Shown: positions 9,969 through 19,846 of the stretch, in pieces
How the letters are laid out: each line of letters opens with the position of its first letter
Position numbering within the stretch: the first letter of the stretch is position 1
Source: Omphalotus guepiniiformis
Lineage: Eukaryota > Basidiomycota > Agaricomycetes > Agaricales > Omphalotaceae
Length of the DNA stretch: 64,000 bases
Direction: 5' to 3'
Assembly: GCA_028554645.1 (NCBI GenBank)
Contig: JAQOOI010000074.1
Span: 916,108-980,107 of the forward strand
Program-made: the position numbers and the translations under genes
Notes under the pieces: generated by a model
The model's input: the letters and a program-made list of their open reading frames with translations, nothing else
Told to the model about the DNA's origin: nothing
Database searches by the model: none

Positions 9969-12900
9969 TCCGCAGCCCAGATGCCTCGACACGAAATTTG
10001 GGTTGCGTTGGCCACAATCGTGTCATCTCCGAGGTTACTCTCAACGCGTCCGCTCTTTTACACCACTCTGATTCACTTGTATTACCACTTTGTATCGATC
10101 GGAGCTCCTCGGGCCTCAAGGGCCTCGTTAGGGAGCCCGAAAATCAGTCTACTTCATTTTTGAAATTTTCTACGTTACTTGATTCTGGTTCTTCTCATAG
10201 TTTCCTCGATTCAAAATTTGTTCATGATTATTTTCTTCCGGTAACTCCAGTTCCTCCGGTTCGACTACGCCTTCTTGATGGTTCAACCGCTTCTTCATTA
10301 ATTGAAGAGCTTGTTACTTTACCTGTTCAATTTCCTTCCGGGGAGACCTTGTCTCTTGACTTTTTTGTCACTTCTTTGGATTCGTCTTGTAAAGCTGTTT
10401 TAGGATACAACTTTCTCACCCGCTACAACCCGTTGGTTGACTGGGTCACAGGAGTTATTTCATTCCGAAACACTGATCAAACAGTTCCATCTCCCATTCC
10501 GCAGGCTGCATCTTCAACTCCGGTTGAGGTCGCGTCCATCGACGCATCACCGACACCTACCTCTCGTCCTCGGAAGGCGAACTTTCCCTTTGAACCCATC
10601 TACTCATATCCAACCGTCACGCAAATGGGAGCAAGAATTTCGGACCCGTCGGATCCGGATATTGCTTTTATTGGTGCTGCAGCATTCATACGGGCTTGCA
10701 AGGAAGCTGGACAAGATCCCATTGTGATCTACGGACGTCCGGTTGCCTCCGTTACTGGTAACGCAGCATCTATCCATTCACCTGTTGATCTCTCCGGAAT
10801 ACCGGAAGAGTATCACGATTTTGCTGACGTTTTTGATGAAGGTCTTTCAGAAGTCTTACCACCGTACCGCCCTTACGACCTTAAAATCGACTTAGAGGAC
10901 GGTGCTGAACCTCCTCTCGGACGTGTTTACCCACTGTCCGCGAAGGAACTAGAGGCCCTTAGGGCTTTCTTGGACAAGCATCTCGCCAACGGATTCATTA
11001 CGACCTCTTCATCTAAACATGGAGCGCCGGTATTGTTTGTTCCTAAAAAGAATGGCTCACTCCGTCTCTGTGTAGATTTTCGTGGCTTGAACAAGATTAC
11101 CCGCAAGGACCGGTATCCTTTACCATTAATTTCCGACCTCCTCGACGCTCCTAAAAAGGCGAAAATCTATACCAAGCTTGATCTTCGACATGCTTACCAC
11201 TTGGTCCGGATTGCCGAGGGAGACGAATGGAAAACTGCTTTCCGCACCAGATACGGCTCTTATGAATGGAAGGTCATTCCCGAGGGACTAACCAATGCTC
11301 CGGCGGCTTTTCAACGGTTTGTAAATGAAATATTTGCCGACTTACTAGATGTCTACGTTATTGTCTACCTGGACGACGTTCTAATCTATTCGGACAACCG
11401 AGCAGACCATCGAAAACATGTCCGCGAGGTTCTCCGACGCCTCCGGAAGCACGGCTTATTCTGCAATCCCAACAAATGTGTCTTCGACTCCGAAACTGTT
11501 GAATACCTCGGTTACATTCTGTCACCGGATGGTCTTCGGATGTCCGAGGAGAAGGTTAAGGCCATCGTTGATTGGCCCCTTCCTCGACCGGGACGCATCA
11601 AAGACATTCAGTCCTTCCTTGGTTTCTGCAATTTCTACCGCCGTTTCATTTTCAATTATTCTGGTATCGTGGTTCCACTAACTCGTCTTACTCGCAAAGG
11701 TATTCCTTGGAAATGGTCCGAGGAGTGTCAACATTCTTTTGATTCACTTAAATCTGCTTTTCTTTCTGCTCCTGTTTTAACTCACTGGGAACCTGACCGA
11801 CAGATAGTCCTGGAAACGGACGCCTCGGACTACGCTATAGCGGCAATTCTTTCACTTCGTATGGACGATGGAGAAATCCATCCAGTCGCATTCCTGTCTC
11901 GGACCCTTCATGCCGCCGAGCTCAACTACGACACCCACGACAAGGAGCTCCTCGCCATCTTTGAATCTTTCCAACACTGGCGGCATTACTTGGAGGGCTC
12001 CGCAACGCCGGTCGACGTGGTCACAGATCATAAGAACTTGGAGTACTTCAGTACTACCAAGGTCTTGACGCGCCGACAGGTTAGATGGAGTGAATACTTG
12101 TCTCACTTTAATATGGTAATCCGGTTCCGACCGGGGCGCCTCGGAGCAAAACCTGACGCTCTGACTCGACGTTGGGACGTCTACCCAAAAGAGGGAGATA
12201 GTACTTACGCTACGGTCAATCCACAGAATCTGAAACCGATTTTCACCCAAGAACAACTATCGACTTCACTTCGAGCAACTTTCCTAGAAGGTCCGGTCCT
12301 TCGCGCTAGTATCATTATGGATCTCGACAAACTACATCAGTCGATCCGGGAATCACTAGCTTCAGACTCGGAGTCCAAGGCAGGTATGTCACTTGCCAAT
12401 GATGATGCTAACAAACGTTGGACTTTAGACAACTCCGGACAACTCCGGCTCGACGGTCGCATCTATGTTCCAGACTCGGGTGACCTGCGGCTTCAGGTAC
12501 TTCGATATTTCCATGACCACCCACTTTCAGGACACTTTGGGCAGAACCGGACACTCGAGGTCATCCGAAGACAGTATACCTGGCCTCGGATCCGAGAGTT
12601 CGTCCGGTCCTACGTGCAATCCTGCACTGTTTGCGGTCGCAACAAGAGCCGTAGACACCGTCCTTATGGTCTTCTGCAACCTCTCCCAGTTCCGGAACGT
12701 CCTTGGGATTCCATATCCATGGACTTCATTGAACAACTTCCGAACTCTCATGGCTTTACAGCCATTCTAGTCGTGGTAGACAGGGCATCTAAGCAAGCCA
12801 TTTTTATTCCTACTTTTGACACCATAACCTCCGAACAGCTAGCTCAACTTTTCGTCCTTCACGTATTCTCCAAACACGGTGTTCCTCGGCATGTCACCTC

Positions 12901-13804
12901 CGACCGGGGCTCTGAGTTTGTCTCGCAGTTTTTTAGGGCTTTAGGTAAAGCGTTGCAGATGGAGCTTCATTACACCTCCGGTTATCATCCGGAGGCTGAT
13001 GGACAAACTGAACGAGCTAACCAAACTCTGGAACAGTACATCCAAATTTATTGCTCTTACCAACAGGATGACTGGGATGAACTCTTGGCCATTGCAGAGT
13101 TTGCCTACAATAACGCTCCGAACAGCTCCACTGGTATTTCACCCTTCTTTGCCAACAAAGGTTATCACCCAAACCTTTCAATACATCCGGAATACGACCT
13201 CGCATCCGACCGGGCTCGACAGTTTGTGGTCAACCTTGATGAGCTCCATGCTTTTCTACGCGATGAGATTACTCTCGCTCAGACTCGTTACAAGGAACAA
13301 GCTGACCGGCGGAGGTCCTCGGCTCCGGAATTGCCCATTGGCTCAGAAGTATATCTTAACGCTAAGCACATTCGTTCTACTCGTCCTACAGCTAAATTTT
13401 CCGAGAAATATTTAGGTCCATTCAAAATACTAGCTCGACCTAGTAACCTTGCTTATACACTACAGCTTCCGGACTACCTCCGGTCCGTACATCCAGTATT
13501 CCATGTCTCTCAACTCGAACCAGCACCTCCCAACACCATTCCTAACCGTTCACAACCTCCGCCTCCGCCGGTTGAGGTCAACGGTGAAGTTGAATACGAG
13601 ATTGCTCAGATACTGGATTCCAAGCTGGACCGGAGACGCCGAAAGTGTCCGCTATTGTACTATGTGCAATGGCTTGGTTATGAAGGGACGGATGAAGAAT
13701 TTTCATGGGTCTTAGCTGATGAACTCACAGCTGAAGACTACATCCAGGAGTTCCATGTCCGATATCCGGACAAACCTGGACCTCTGTCGAAGTTGACAAT
13801 CTGA
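9881..13804 (+). CDS. pol: Pol polyprotein of Gypsy-1 with chromodomain
   Basis: One stop-free frame of about 1300 codons in the -1 frame relative to gag, open from 9881. Counting from codon 9998: protease with LLDSGSSHSF near residue 62; reverse transcriptase with VIVYLDDVLIYSDN near 455; RNase H with LETDASDYAIAA near 606; integrase with an H-H-C-C zinc domain ending CTVCGRNK (about 840-880) and the D-D-E core at MDFIEQL, TSDRGSEF and GQTERANQ; and a C-terminal chromodomain (about 1200-1255) with YYVQWLGYEGTDEEFSW. The chromodomain places it in the chromoviruses and probably directs integration to marked chromatin. All catalytic residues I can check are present. There is no own ATG near the start, consistent with a gag-pol fusion. 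Confidence 0.95.
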   Translation, partial: AEEVERGSWTSFGGNFGGHQTDSKGVGKIVRSPDASTRNLGCVGHNRVISEVTLNASALLHHSDSLVLPLCIDRSSSGLKGLVREPENQSTSFLKFSTLLDSGSSHSFLDSKFVHDYFLPVTPVPPVRLRLLDGSTASSLIEELVTLPVQFPSGETLSLDFFVTSLDSSCKAVLGYNFLTRYNPLVDWVTGVISFRNTDQTVPSPIPQAASSTPVEVASIDASPTPTSRPRKANFPFEPIYSYPTVTQMGARISDPSDPDIAFIGAAAFIRACKEAGQDPIVIYGRPVASVTGNAASIHSPVDLSGIPEEYHDFADVFDEGLSEVLPPYRPYDLKIDLEDGAEPPLGRVYPLSAKELEALRAFLDKHLANGFITTSSSKHGAPVLFVPKKNGSLRLCVDFRGLNKITRKDRYPLPLISDLLDAPKKAKIYTKLDLRHAYHLVRIAEGDEWKTAFRTRYGSYEWKVIPEGLTNAPAAFQRFVNEIFADLLDVYVIVYLDDVLIYSDNRADHRKHVREVLRRLRKHGLFCNPNKCVFDSETVEYLGYILSPDGLRMSEEKVKAIVDWPLPRPGRIKDIQSFLGFCNFYRRFIFNYSGIVVPLTRLTRKGIPWKWSEECQHSFDSLKSAFLSAPVLTHWEPDRQIVLETDASDYAIAAILSLRMDDGEIHPVAFLSRTLHAAELNYDTHDKELLAIFESFQHWRHYLEGSATPVDVVTDHKNLEYFSTTKVLTRRQVRWSEYLSHFNMVIRFRPGRLGAKPDALTRRWDVYPKEGDSTYATVNPQNLKPIFTQEQLSTSLRATFLEGPVLRASIIMDLDKLHQSIRESLASDSESKAGMSLANDDANKRWTLDNSGQLRLDGRIYVPDSGDLRLQVLRYFHDHPLSGHFGQNRTLEVIRRQYTWPRIREFVRSYVQSCTVCGRNKSRRHRPYGLLQPLPVPERPWDSISMDFIEQLPNSHGFTAILVVVDRASKQAIFIPTFDTITSEQLAQLFVLHVFSKHGVPRHVTSDRGSEFVSQFFRALGKALQMELHYTSGYHPEADGQTERANQTLEQYIQIYCSYQQDDWDELLAIAEFAYNNAPNSSTGISPFFANKGYHPNLSIHPEYDLASDRARQFVVNLDELHAFLRDEITLAQTRYKEQADRRRSSAPELPIGSEVYLNAKHIRSTRPTAKFSEKYLGPFKILARPSNLAYTLQLPDYLRSVHPVFHVSQLEPAPPNTIPNRSQPPPPPVEVNGEVEYEIAQILDSKLDRRRRKCPLLYYVQWLGYEGTDEEFSWVLADELTAEDYIQEFHVRYPDKPGPLSKLTI

Positions 13805-14009
13805 TCGGACGTCCTCGGACGTTGACGGTCTTGGTGTTTCTTTCTTTCTCTCTATCCCTTTTGCTCTCTCTCTTTCTATCACGCTTATCTCGTTATAAAA
13901 AACAGACATTTCTTTATACAAAACAAAACAAAAGCTATCAAGAAAAACAAAACAAAAGACATATTATATACAAGTTCTTTTTCTTTTCTATCTACAACTC
14001 CTTCTCTAT

Positions 14010-15492
14010 TCATGTCCTACTCGGACCTCCTCGCTCTTCCCGTCGTCTTTCAATTTCTTTTCGCCTTTCAGCGAACATCTTTCGCTCCTCCGCGGTATAG
14101 CGAGTATTTGTTTCCTCTTCTTCTCTGATCCTCTCTGCCGGTACTTCTCGGAGCCCCGTACAGATCTCGTCCACCTGCTCAAAAAACTCAGTCAACTGAG
14201 CGGCCTCTCCGCCCAGTACTCCTTGCACCATCCTACTGTTCATGACACTAGGCAACGTCGGCTCTCGCACCTCCGGACGGGCATCCGATCGCTCTGCTTG
14301 GTCGCGCTCCCAAGCAAAGTGTAATTCCCGGCCCATTTCGGCGAGCCGGATCGAGGCGTTGATTATCGCCTGGTTCATGATATAGGACCCCTGAACAGGA
14401 GTCGTGGCACCCATTGCCATTCCCAAGGCAAGGGCCCAGTCGCGGGTCCGTTCCGCCAAGAATACACCCCAACTAGAGACCTCTTCTCTAGTTGAGTAGA
14501 CGGCGGCGTCAACGTCATCGATCTGCCGGTTCACCAAGTCCAAGTCGGAGAGCTCCGCGGAGTCCCGAGGCTCTCCTGCTCGTCCCTCGACCTTCTTCTC
14601 TAACCTAGCTAACCGGGATAGTATTTCTTCATTTTGCTGCATGAGCAGCTCGAGGGAAGCCGGAGATAGGGAAGTGGTGGTGGTGCTCGGAGCGCCGACT
14701 CGCTCCGAAAACGAGCATCTTGATTTTTGCTTCCTGCATTCGTCGCAGGAAGTAGATTTTGTGTTCCGAGGTCGCCCGGAACATTGATAGTGTCGTGCCC
14801 GACACTGCAGGCATGCGGGTCGGGAGCTCGGACCTCCGGTCTCTTCTTCTTCTTCTCCATCTGAAATTACAATAGACTAAAATTTTGTTATAAATCTAGT
14901 CCAATACTCATGTTTGTTCACGTACCGCTGATACCACATTTTTTCTCTTTCTCTTAGGAGACCCACCGGCCTCCGGTTCCTCTTGCGCTTTCCTCTTTCC
15001 GTCCCTCTTCTCCTTCCTTTTCCTTGCTTCCTCGGCCTTCTCAATAGCCCTCCTGGCTTTCCTCTCCTCCTCCGCCTCACTCTCCTCCTCGGCCCTCCGT
15101 TTCTCCTCATCCAAAATTCTCTGTGCTTCCTCAACTTCTCTCCTCCTTCGTTCTCGCTCCTCCGCCCTCCACTTCTCTTGCGCCTCCTGACGCCACTCCT
15201 GAATCCTCCGGACTTCCTCTGTCCACTCATTCTTTGCCTTGTCGTATTCGGCCCACTCCCTATCCTCCTCCTGTTCAACTAAAAAGGACATTGAGTATCG
15301 GACATCCGCGGACAGAAAAAACTTACCCATGGCAATCGCCAATTTTATTCTATCAAACTCCTCCGCATTCTCCGGTGTCTTCCTTCGAGGCAATGCAGGC
15401 TTTACGCGGGGTTCAGGTTCCGGACGTCCGAATGGTGCCGGAAGGGGGTATTCAGTTTCGAACGTGGGGGTGTTGGCTCGAGTTGCTGGCAT
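14010..15492 (-). CDS. Antisense spliced gene of Gypsy-1: six-cysteine cluster protein
   Basis: Lies between pol and the 3' LTR on the opposite strand. Exon 1 (15492-14926, from MPATRANTP) and exon 2 (14876-14010) are joined by a 49-nt intron (GTACGT..TTTTAG) in phase 0, giving about 477 residues without a stop. Exon 1 encodes a Pro-rich start, a long Glu/Arg coiled coil and a basic PKRKRK. Exon 2 opens with a Glu run, then CLQCRARHYQC and CDECRKQKSRC (residues about 211-243), spaced CX2CX6CX11CX2CX6C, exactly a Zn2Cys6 fungal cluster. A second coiled coil follows (MQQNEEILSRLARLEKKVE). A TATA box lies 68 nt upstream. I infer a nuclear DNA-binding protein. The splice junction is read by eye; using acceptor 14861 instead would leave the cysteine frame. 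Confidence 0.72.
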
Positions 15493-15559
15493 TTTTGTGT
15501 TGAGCTTACGGGGTTGAGGAGTGCGGGGTTGGGGGGAACTTAGAGGTTTGCAGGCTAGG

Positions 15560-15567
15560 CTTTTATA
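15560..15567 (-). promoter_or_regulatory. TATA box of the Gypsy-1 antisense gene
   Basis: TATAAAAG on the minus strand, ending 67 bases before the ATG at 15492. It sits just inside the 3' LTR, so the antisense promoter is internal to the element and points away from the LTR. Confidence 0.55.
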
Positions 15568-15702
15568 CCAATCCATTGTTTGGCAGGATTTGGTCGATGT
15601 TGAAAATTCGGACACATCTCACTCCGAGGGGCAGGGTCGGACTTGGGACTTCGGACCTGGGACTTGGGACTTAGGACTTAGGGTTCTTGAGGGCAAGAAC
15701 CC

Positions 15703-15716
15703 TAAGAGGGAGATAC
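15703..15716 (+). promoter_or_regulatory. Polypurine tract of Gypsy-1
   Basis: AAGAGGGAGA followed by TAC directly precedes the TGTTAC start of the 3' LTR, the expected place for plus-strand priming. Confidence 0.6.
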
Positions 15717-16256
15717 TGTTACGGCTATGCGCCGGAACTCCGGGTCAGACCTCCGGTTTCTAGAACTTCTTTGATTTCTTCTTCCTGACATCTATTCAAT
15801 CTTTCCATATGGTTCACTTTACAAATTCACGCTTTCCTATTCGCTTTTATTATTCTTTTCCACTCCGGACATCCGAACGTCGCCGACGTTCCATGTTCTT
15901 ATTGTTCTTTAGTTTCATTCTTCTCACACTATTGTTTTATTACTCCGAGTATCTCCGGTAGAATACTCATATAAATACTTCACGCTTATACTGTATATAC
16001 TTTAGTTTTAAATCAAATTAGTCTCCGGACTACTATCTTGAATTTCTCGTCTGAACTCTCATCTCTCCTCGGACTTCCAATCCGGGTGCAGCACGGAGGG
16101 CAGTATCGAAATAATACTGCCTACCGGGTGAAGTCTTGTTGCCGGAGCAATTCGGAGCTCCTGGTTTATCTTGTCTTGTTCCTTTCGAACTCCTTCTCTC
16201 GGACCTCCTCGGAGGTCCTCGCACTCTTACCGTCTCTAGTCCGCACGTACTTAACA
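15717..16256 (+). repeat. 3' LTR of Gypsy-1
   Basis: 540 bp, the same length as the 5' LTR and identical as far as I can see. Followed by the target duplication TCTGC. Confidence 0.97.
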
Positions 16257-16671
16257 TCTGCCCCATACACAAAGCATGTAAAAAAGGCTCCTGGGACATG
16301 TTGGTAGACATGTAAGGAAGAGATCTCAGGAGGTAGAAAATTTGTATTCCCCCATATGATTGAGTAGTAGTCAAAACTTTACAAAAATTTTCTTCAATTT
16401 GGAATCTTCCTTTCTCGCCATTCTGAGCATTTCTTATTTTTCGGCACCTGGGTTTGGCCACTTACATAAATCAATCACGTGATGGGAAACTGCCAAATAA
16501 GAATAAGGTATTCCCTAAACAAGTCAGGCAAAGCGCAAAGAAACAAGATTTTTTCAATCTCTGTGAATTCACCATGCCTCGTCCCAAGGCTGCAGCTCAT
16601 TCACGCATACAGAATCTTGCTTCACACAGTTAAAAATCTTGCGACAATCCTGATCTGTCTAGTCCAGGTTC

Positions 16672-19114
16672 TTGTCACTATTTCTGACCCCATTATATAT
16701 TCTTGACTCAATATCCATTCTGAAAACAGATAAAAATTGTGATGGAGATCAGGTCAATCAGTCATCAGACAATCTAGATGGAGATTCAGATTTAGAATCA
16801 CACAATGGAGAGGAGGATGATATTCATGAGATTTCTGCTCTAGAGCACTTTAATCAGACCTTGCAAAGAGCATTCAAAGCAGGAGTACAGGCGGAGATGA
16901 TGGAGAAAGAAAAAGAAAAAAAAAAGAGGACCTTATCATGGAAACTCTTCCCGAACAAAGCGTCGGCACATTAAAACTGGTAAAAAGCTGCTTGAACAGG
17001 GTTATTGCTCAGTAAAGAATTGGTTTCAGAATAAATCCATGCCCGAACTATCACCTGCCTCTGCATCAACCTTCATTGCAACTCCATACACTACCACTGC
17101 ATCTTTGCAGGCGGAGGCCATCTCAATCTCCTCAAGTTCTTCAGACACTTCATTGATCTCTACAATTTCCGAGAACAACGACTCAGCACTCAACATCACC
17201 CTTGTTGATCCTATAGAGACAGAAAAGCAACAGTGTCAAGAATTGTCGAGGAGATGCTAAAAAACTTGCGAAATGGTCAACCACCAACCGATAACAGTGA
17301 GGAGGAGCCACTTGATTGAGCATTGAACTCATTCAACCACACGAACTTTCCTGCACTGTGAAAAGCCATGGCTCAGCTCAATTTGAAGGCAAAAGACAAG
17401 AAAATAGATGTTTTCTTTCGTGCACGTATAACTGCCATGGCTGCTACCCTCAACCTCTATCTCGATCCACAGCTCTCATATACCTGGTGCCAGGCATCCT
17501 TGATTGTCTCAAAAGGACATGGTGTCTCTCATGCAAGAATGATCCGTCATTGGCTACACACCTTCCTCGACCACGGAAAACTTCCAATGCATCGCTATTG
17601 GGGGAACTTTTGCAGTATATTGGAGGATGAAGATATTTCTCTCGAGATCCAGCTTGACCTTGCAGCCCGTGCCAAGGAAAGGTTTATCAAGGCTATGGAT
17701 GTGGTAGAAGTTGTTGAAAGCTCCAAAATCCAGGAGAAGCTCGTTGAAGCTGGGTTTGGAAAGCACAGTATCTCTGAGAGGACTGCTAGAAGATGGTTGA
17801 ATAGGTTCAAATGGTGCTATTCCAAGAAGCGGAATGGGATGTATATTGACAGTCATGAGCAAGAAGATGTTGTTGCATACCGCAACATATTCGTTAATCG
17901 CTTCACAACCCAATATGCACCACGGATGTTCACATGGGATCAGGATGGAAACATGAAGCGACCAGATGGCTTTGTTCTTCCACCTCATCTCCAGGGCAAA
18001 CCGTTTCGCCTCATCCTTGTCACTCATGACAAATCAACGTTCTATGCAAATGATCAAAGATCAAATCAATGGATACCTGAAAGTCAGAAAGTAGTGCCAC
18101 AATCAAAAGGCGAGGGTGTTTCCATCATGATCTCAGACTTTCTGAGCTCAGAGTGGGGTTGATTGAAGAGTCGGGATGGGAGTGAGTACGCCTATTGATT
18201 AGTCTGATACATGGAAACATACTCATTCAATTCTTTTGCTGACAGAGAGGCTCGAGTGATTTTTAAAGCTGGCAAGAACCAAGATGGCTGTTTTGATAAC
18301 TCAGACCTGCTCCAACAAGTCGACAAGGCCATTGACCTATTTGAAGACCAGACATTGAGCTTTGCGCAAGGACTATTCATCTTTGACAATGCTCTGAGTC
18401 ACCAAATGCGAGCTCCTGATGCGCTGTCAGCCTGAAAGATGCCCAAGAACCCTAATCATCGATGGTCACACAGGAACAATGGAACGAGAATGCGCTATGG
18501 TGTCCTCCCCAATGGCAAAGCTCAGCCAATGTATTTCCTGGACAATCATCCTCACTACCACGGCTGGTTCAAAGGCATGCAGCAGATTCTTCTCGAACGT
18601 GATCTCTATCCTGAGGCTGGCCTTCGTGCACAATGCGAGGGCTTCAAATGCGAATCTGGTCAAACTAATTGCTGCTGCCGCCGCATCTTATTCAATCAAC
18701 TGGATTTTGTCAACCAAAAGTCAGCCTTAGAAGAGTTTGTTGTCGGACGAGGTCATATATGTGATTTCTATCCCAAGTATCACTGCGAGCTGAATTTCAT
18801 CAAGATGTATTGGGGCACTGTGAAGATGTGCTATCGTAACTACAACACACAACCCTCGAAAGTCGAAGAGATGGAGGAGAGGGTGAAGGTATGCTTAGAT
18901 GATGTTCCCCTTCTTCAAATTCAATGGTATGCTCCACCTTCTTCTCCCTGTCACCCATGTCCTTCCTAACCACCACATGCTTCCCAGATATGCAAATTGT
19001 GCCGCTCGCTTCATTGATGTCTATGCTCAAGGCCTCACAGGTGAGGAGGCTGTTTGGGCTAACCAGAAATACATGGCCATAGAACATTGCCACCCAGTGT
19101 TGTTGCCGAAGTGA
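16672..19114 (+). pseudogene. DDE transposase of the Tc1/mariner-like element, decayed
   Basis: Pieces in several frames follow the order of a common basidiomycete DDE transposase. An acidic N-terminus leads into a region with HGNSSRTKRRHIKTGKKL (about 16930-17000, frame changed after a poly(A) run). A helix-turn-helix part follows with SISERTARRWLNRF (17782-17810). The catalytic domain has LILVTHDKSTFYAND (first Asp), FDNALSHQ (second Asp) and HCELNFIKMYWG (Glu). Introns are visible at about 18181-18244 and 18927-18987. Lesions include a TGA after SSEWG (18160), frameshifts near 16930 and 17230, and a TGA created across the last intron where the family has arginine (CGA to TGA). It would excise and reinsert the element at TA; this copy cannot. 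Confidence 0.85.
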
Positions 19115-19251
19115 GAGCCTCGCTAGGTCATCCAGCCATGTAGAATAGTTGAGAGGATCTGTGTACAACGAGTGAACAATGTTTGCCAGTGATACAAATT
19201 TTTTGAAAATTTTCAGGCCCCATTTGGCTGTGGGAAACCTAATCTAGGGTT

Positions 19252-19288
19252 GTTACATAAGCATGCTAGTCCCTGGTGACCGCTACCT
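19252..19288 (-). repeat. Right terminal inverted repeat of the Tc1/mariner-like element
   Basis: Read on the minus strand from 19288: AGGTAGCGGTCACCAGG, matching the left end at 7697. Followed by the TA at 19289-19290. Confidence 0.88.
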
Positions 19289-19290
19289 TA

Positions 19291-19846
19291 ATTTGATTAC
19301 CATCCCTGTCAAAGGGAATATTCCGCTTGCGAAGCTCTCTCTCTATAGCTGCCATCATAGTGTCATTGTTTATAGCATTATTGAGGGTAATCATACCAAG
19401 CTGTAACAAAAATCACTATCCCATGTACTAGAGAGCGAATGCAAGACAAACCCGGTCAGTAATCCCAAGTGCATCCAAAATCTCCAGCATGTGTCTTGCC
19501 ATATTTTCACCAGTGTGACTACCCCAAACATAGCGAAATGCTATCAAACACGATTGTAGAACTAAATTACCAGTGCCATCACGAATCATGTAATGAGCAG
19601 TCACAGCCATGAACCCTCGTAAGACACTGTTGGACCACATGTCAGAGGTTAGTGAGATACGTCTGACAGAGTTCTATACAATGGTTAGTTTATCATTTAC
19701 TCAACGCAAAAATTCCCACCTTAAGCTCCTCAGACATCTTTGTCCACTCATAATGATATTGCAACAGAAATAGCTCAGTCAGCTTTGTACAATGTGGTAT
19801 GTCACCTTCTCGTATGTCTATGTCAATGTATAGCAGGAGATCACGG
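19291..19846 (-). pseudogene. hAT transposase, N-terminal part
   Basis: The minus strand reads DIPHCTKLTELF (about 19815), then YEWTKMSEELK, an intron, and SDMWSNSVLRGFMAVTAHYM (19660-19600), followed by SHTGENMARHMLEILDALG and, after another intron, ITLNNAINNDTMM (about 19390-19350). These are the conserved D-x-W-T/S, HTGEN and ITLDNAS-NND motifs of fungal hAT transposases, here with the Asp of ITLD changed to Asn. The segment ends exactly at the TA duplication of the Tc1/mariner-like insert and continues at 7694. At 19846 it is cut by Gypsy-2 and a few codons continue beyond 34963. The BED-finger N-terminus was not found. Confidence 0.85.

Larger units (their letters stand above)
7772..16256 (+). 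mobile_element. Gypsy-1: apparently intact Ty3/gypsy chromovirus
   Basis: An 8485-bp element bounded by two 540-bp LTRs (TGTTACGG..TTAACA) that look identical by eye, with a perfect 5-bp target duplication TCTGC (7767-7771 and 16257-16261). Inside are gag (8346-9968), a pol frame without stops ending in a chromodomain (to 13804), and a spliced gene on the opposite strand (15492-14010). Equal LTRs and open frames indicate a very recent, possibly still active insertion. It sits in the left part of the Tc1/mariner-like transposon. Confidence 0.95.
7697..19288 (+). mobile_element. Tc1/mariner-like DNA transposon, interrupted by Gypsy-1
   Basis: Both ends carry matching inverted repeats starting AGGTAGCGGTCA, flanked on each side by TA (7695-7696 and 19289-19290), the target duplication of Tc1/mariner elements. 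With Gypsy-1 and one copy of its duplication removed the element is about 3.1 kb and contains one decayed DDE transposase gene on the plus strand. Removing it restores the hAT reading frame and intron exactly (N-Q-I-R, then CFPHV), which proves the boundaries independently. It inserted in a hAT gene and was later hit by Gypsy-1. Confidence 0.9.

Noticed and set aside
13805..14009. Env-like or accessory sense gene after Gypsy-1 pol
   Set aside because: Only a pyrimidine-rich then A-rich spacer of 205 bp between two convergent stops; no signal peptide or membrane segment.
14609..14860. Alternative second exon of the Gypsy-1 antisense gene starting MEKKKKRPEV
   Set aside because: With acceptor 14861 the phase-0 join gives this frame, which ends after 83 codons and lacks the cysteines and coiled coil. 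Acceptor 14877 keeps the long frame with the six-cysteine pattern.
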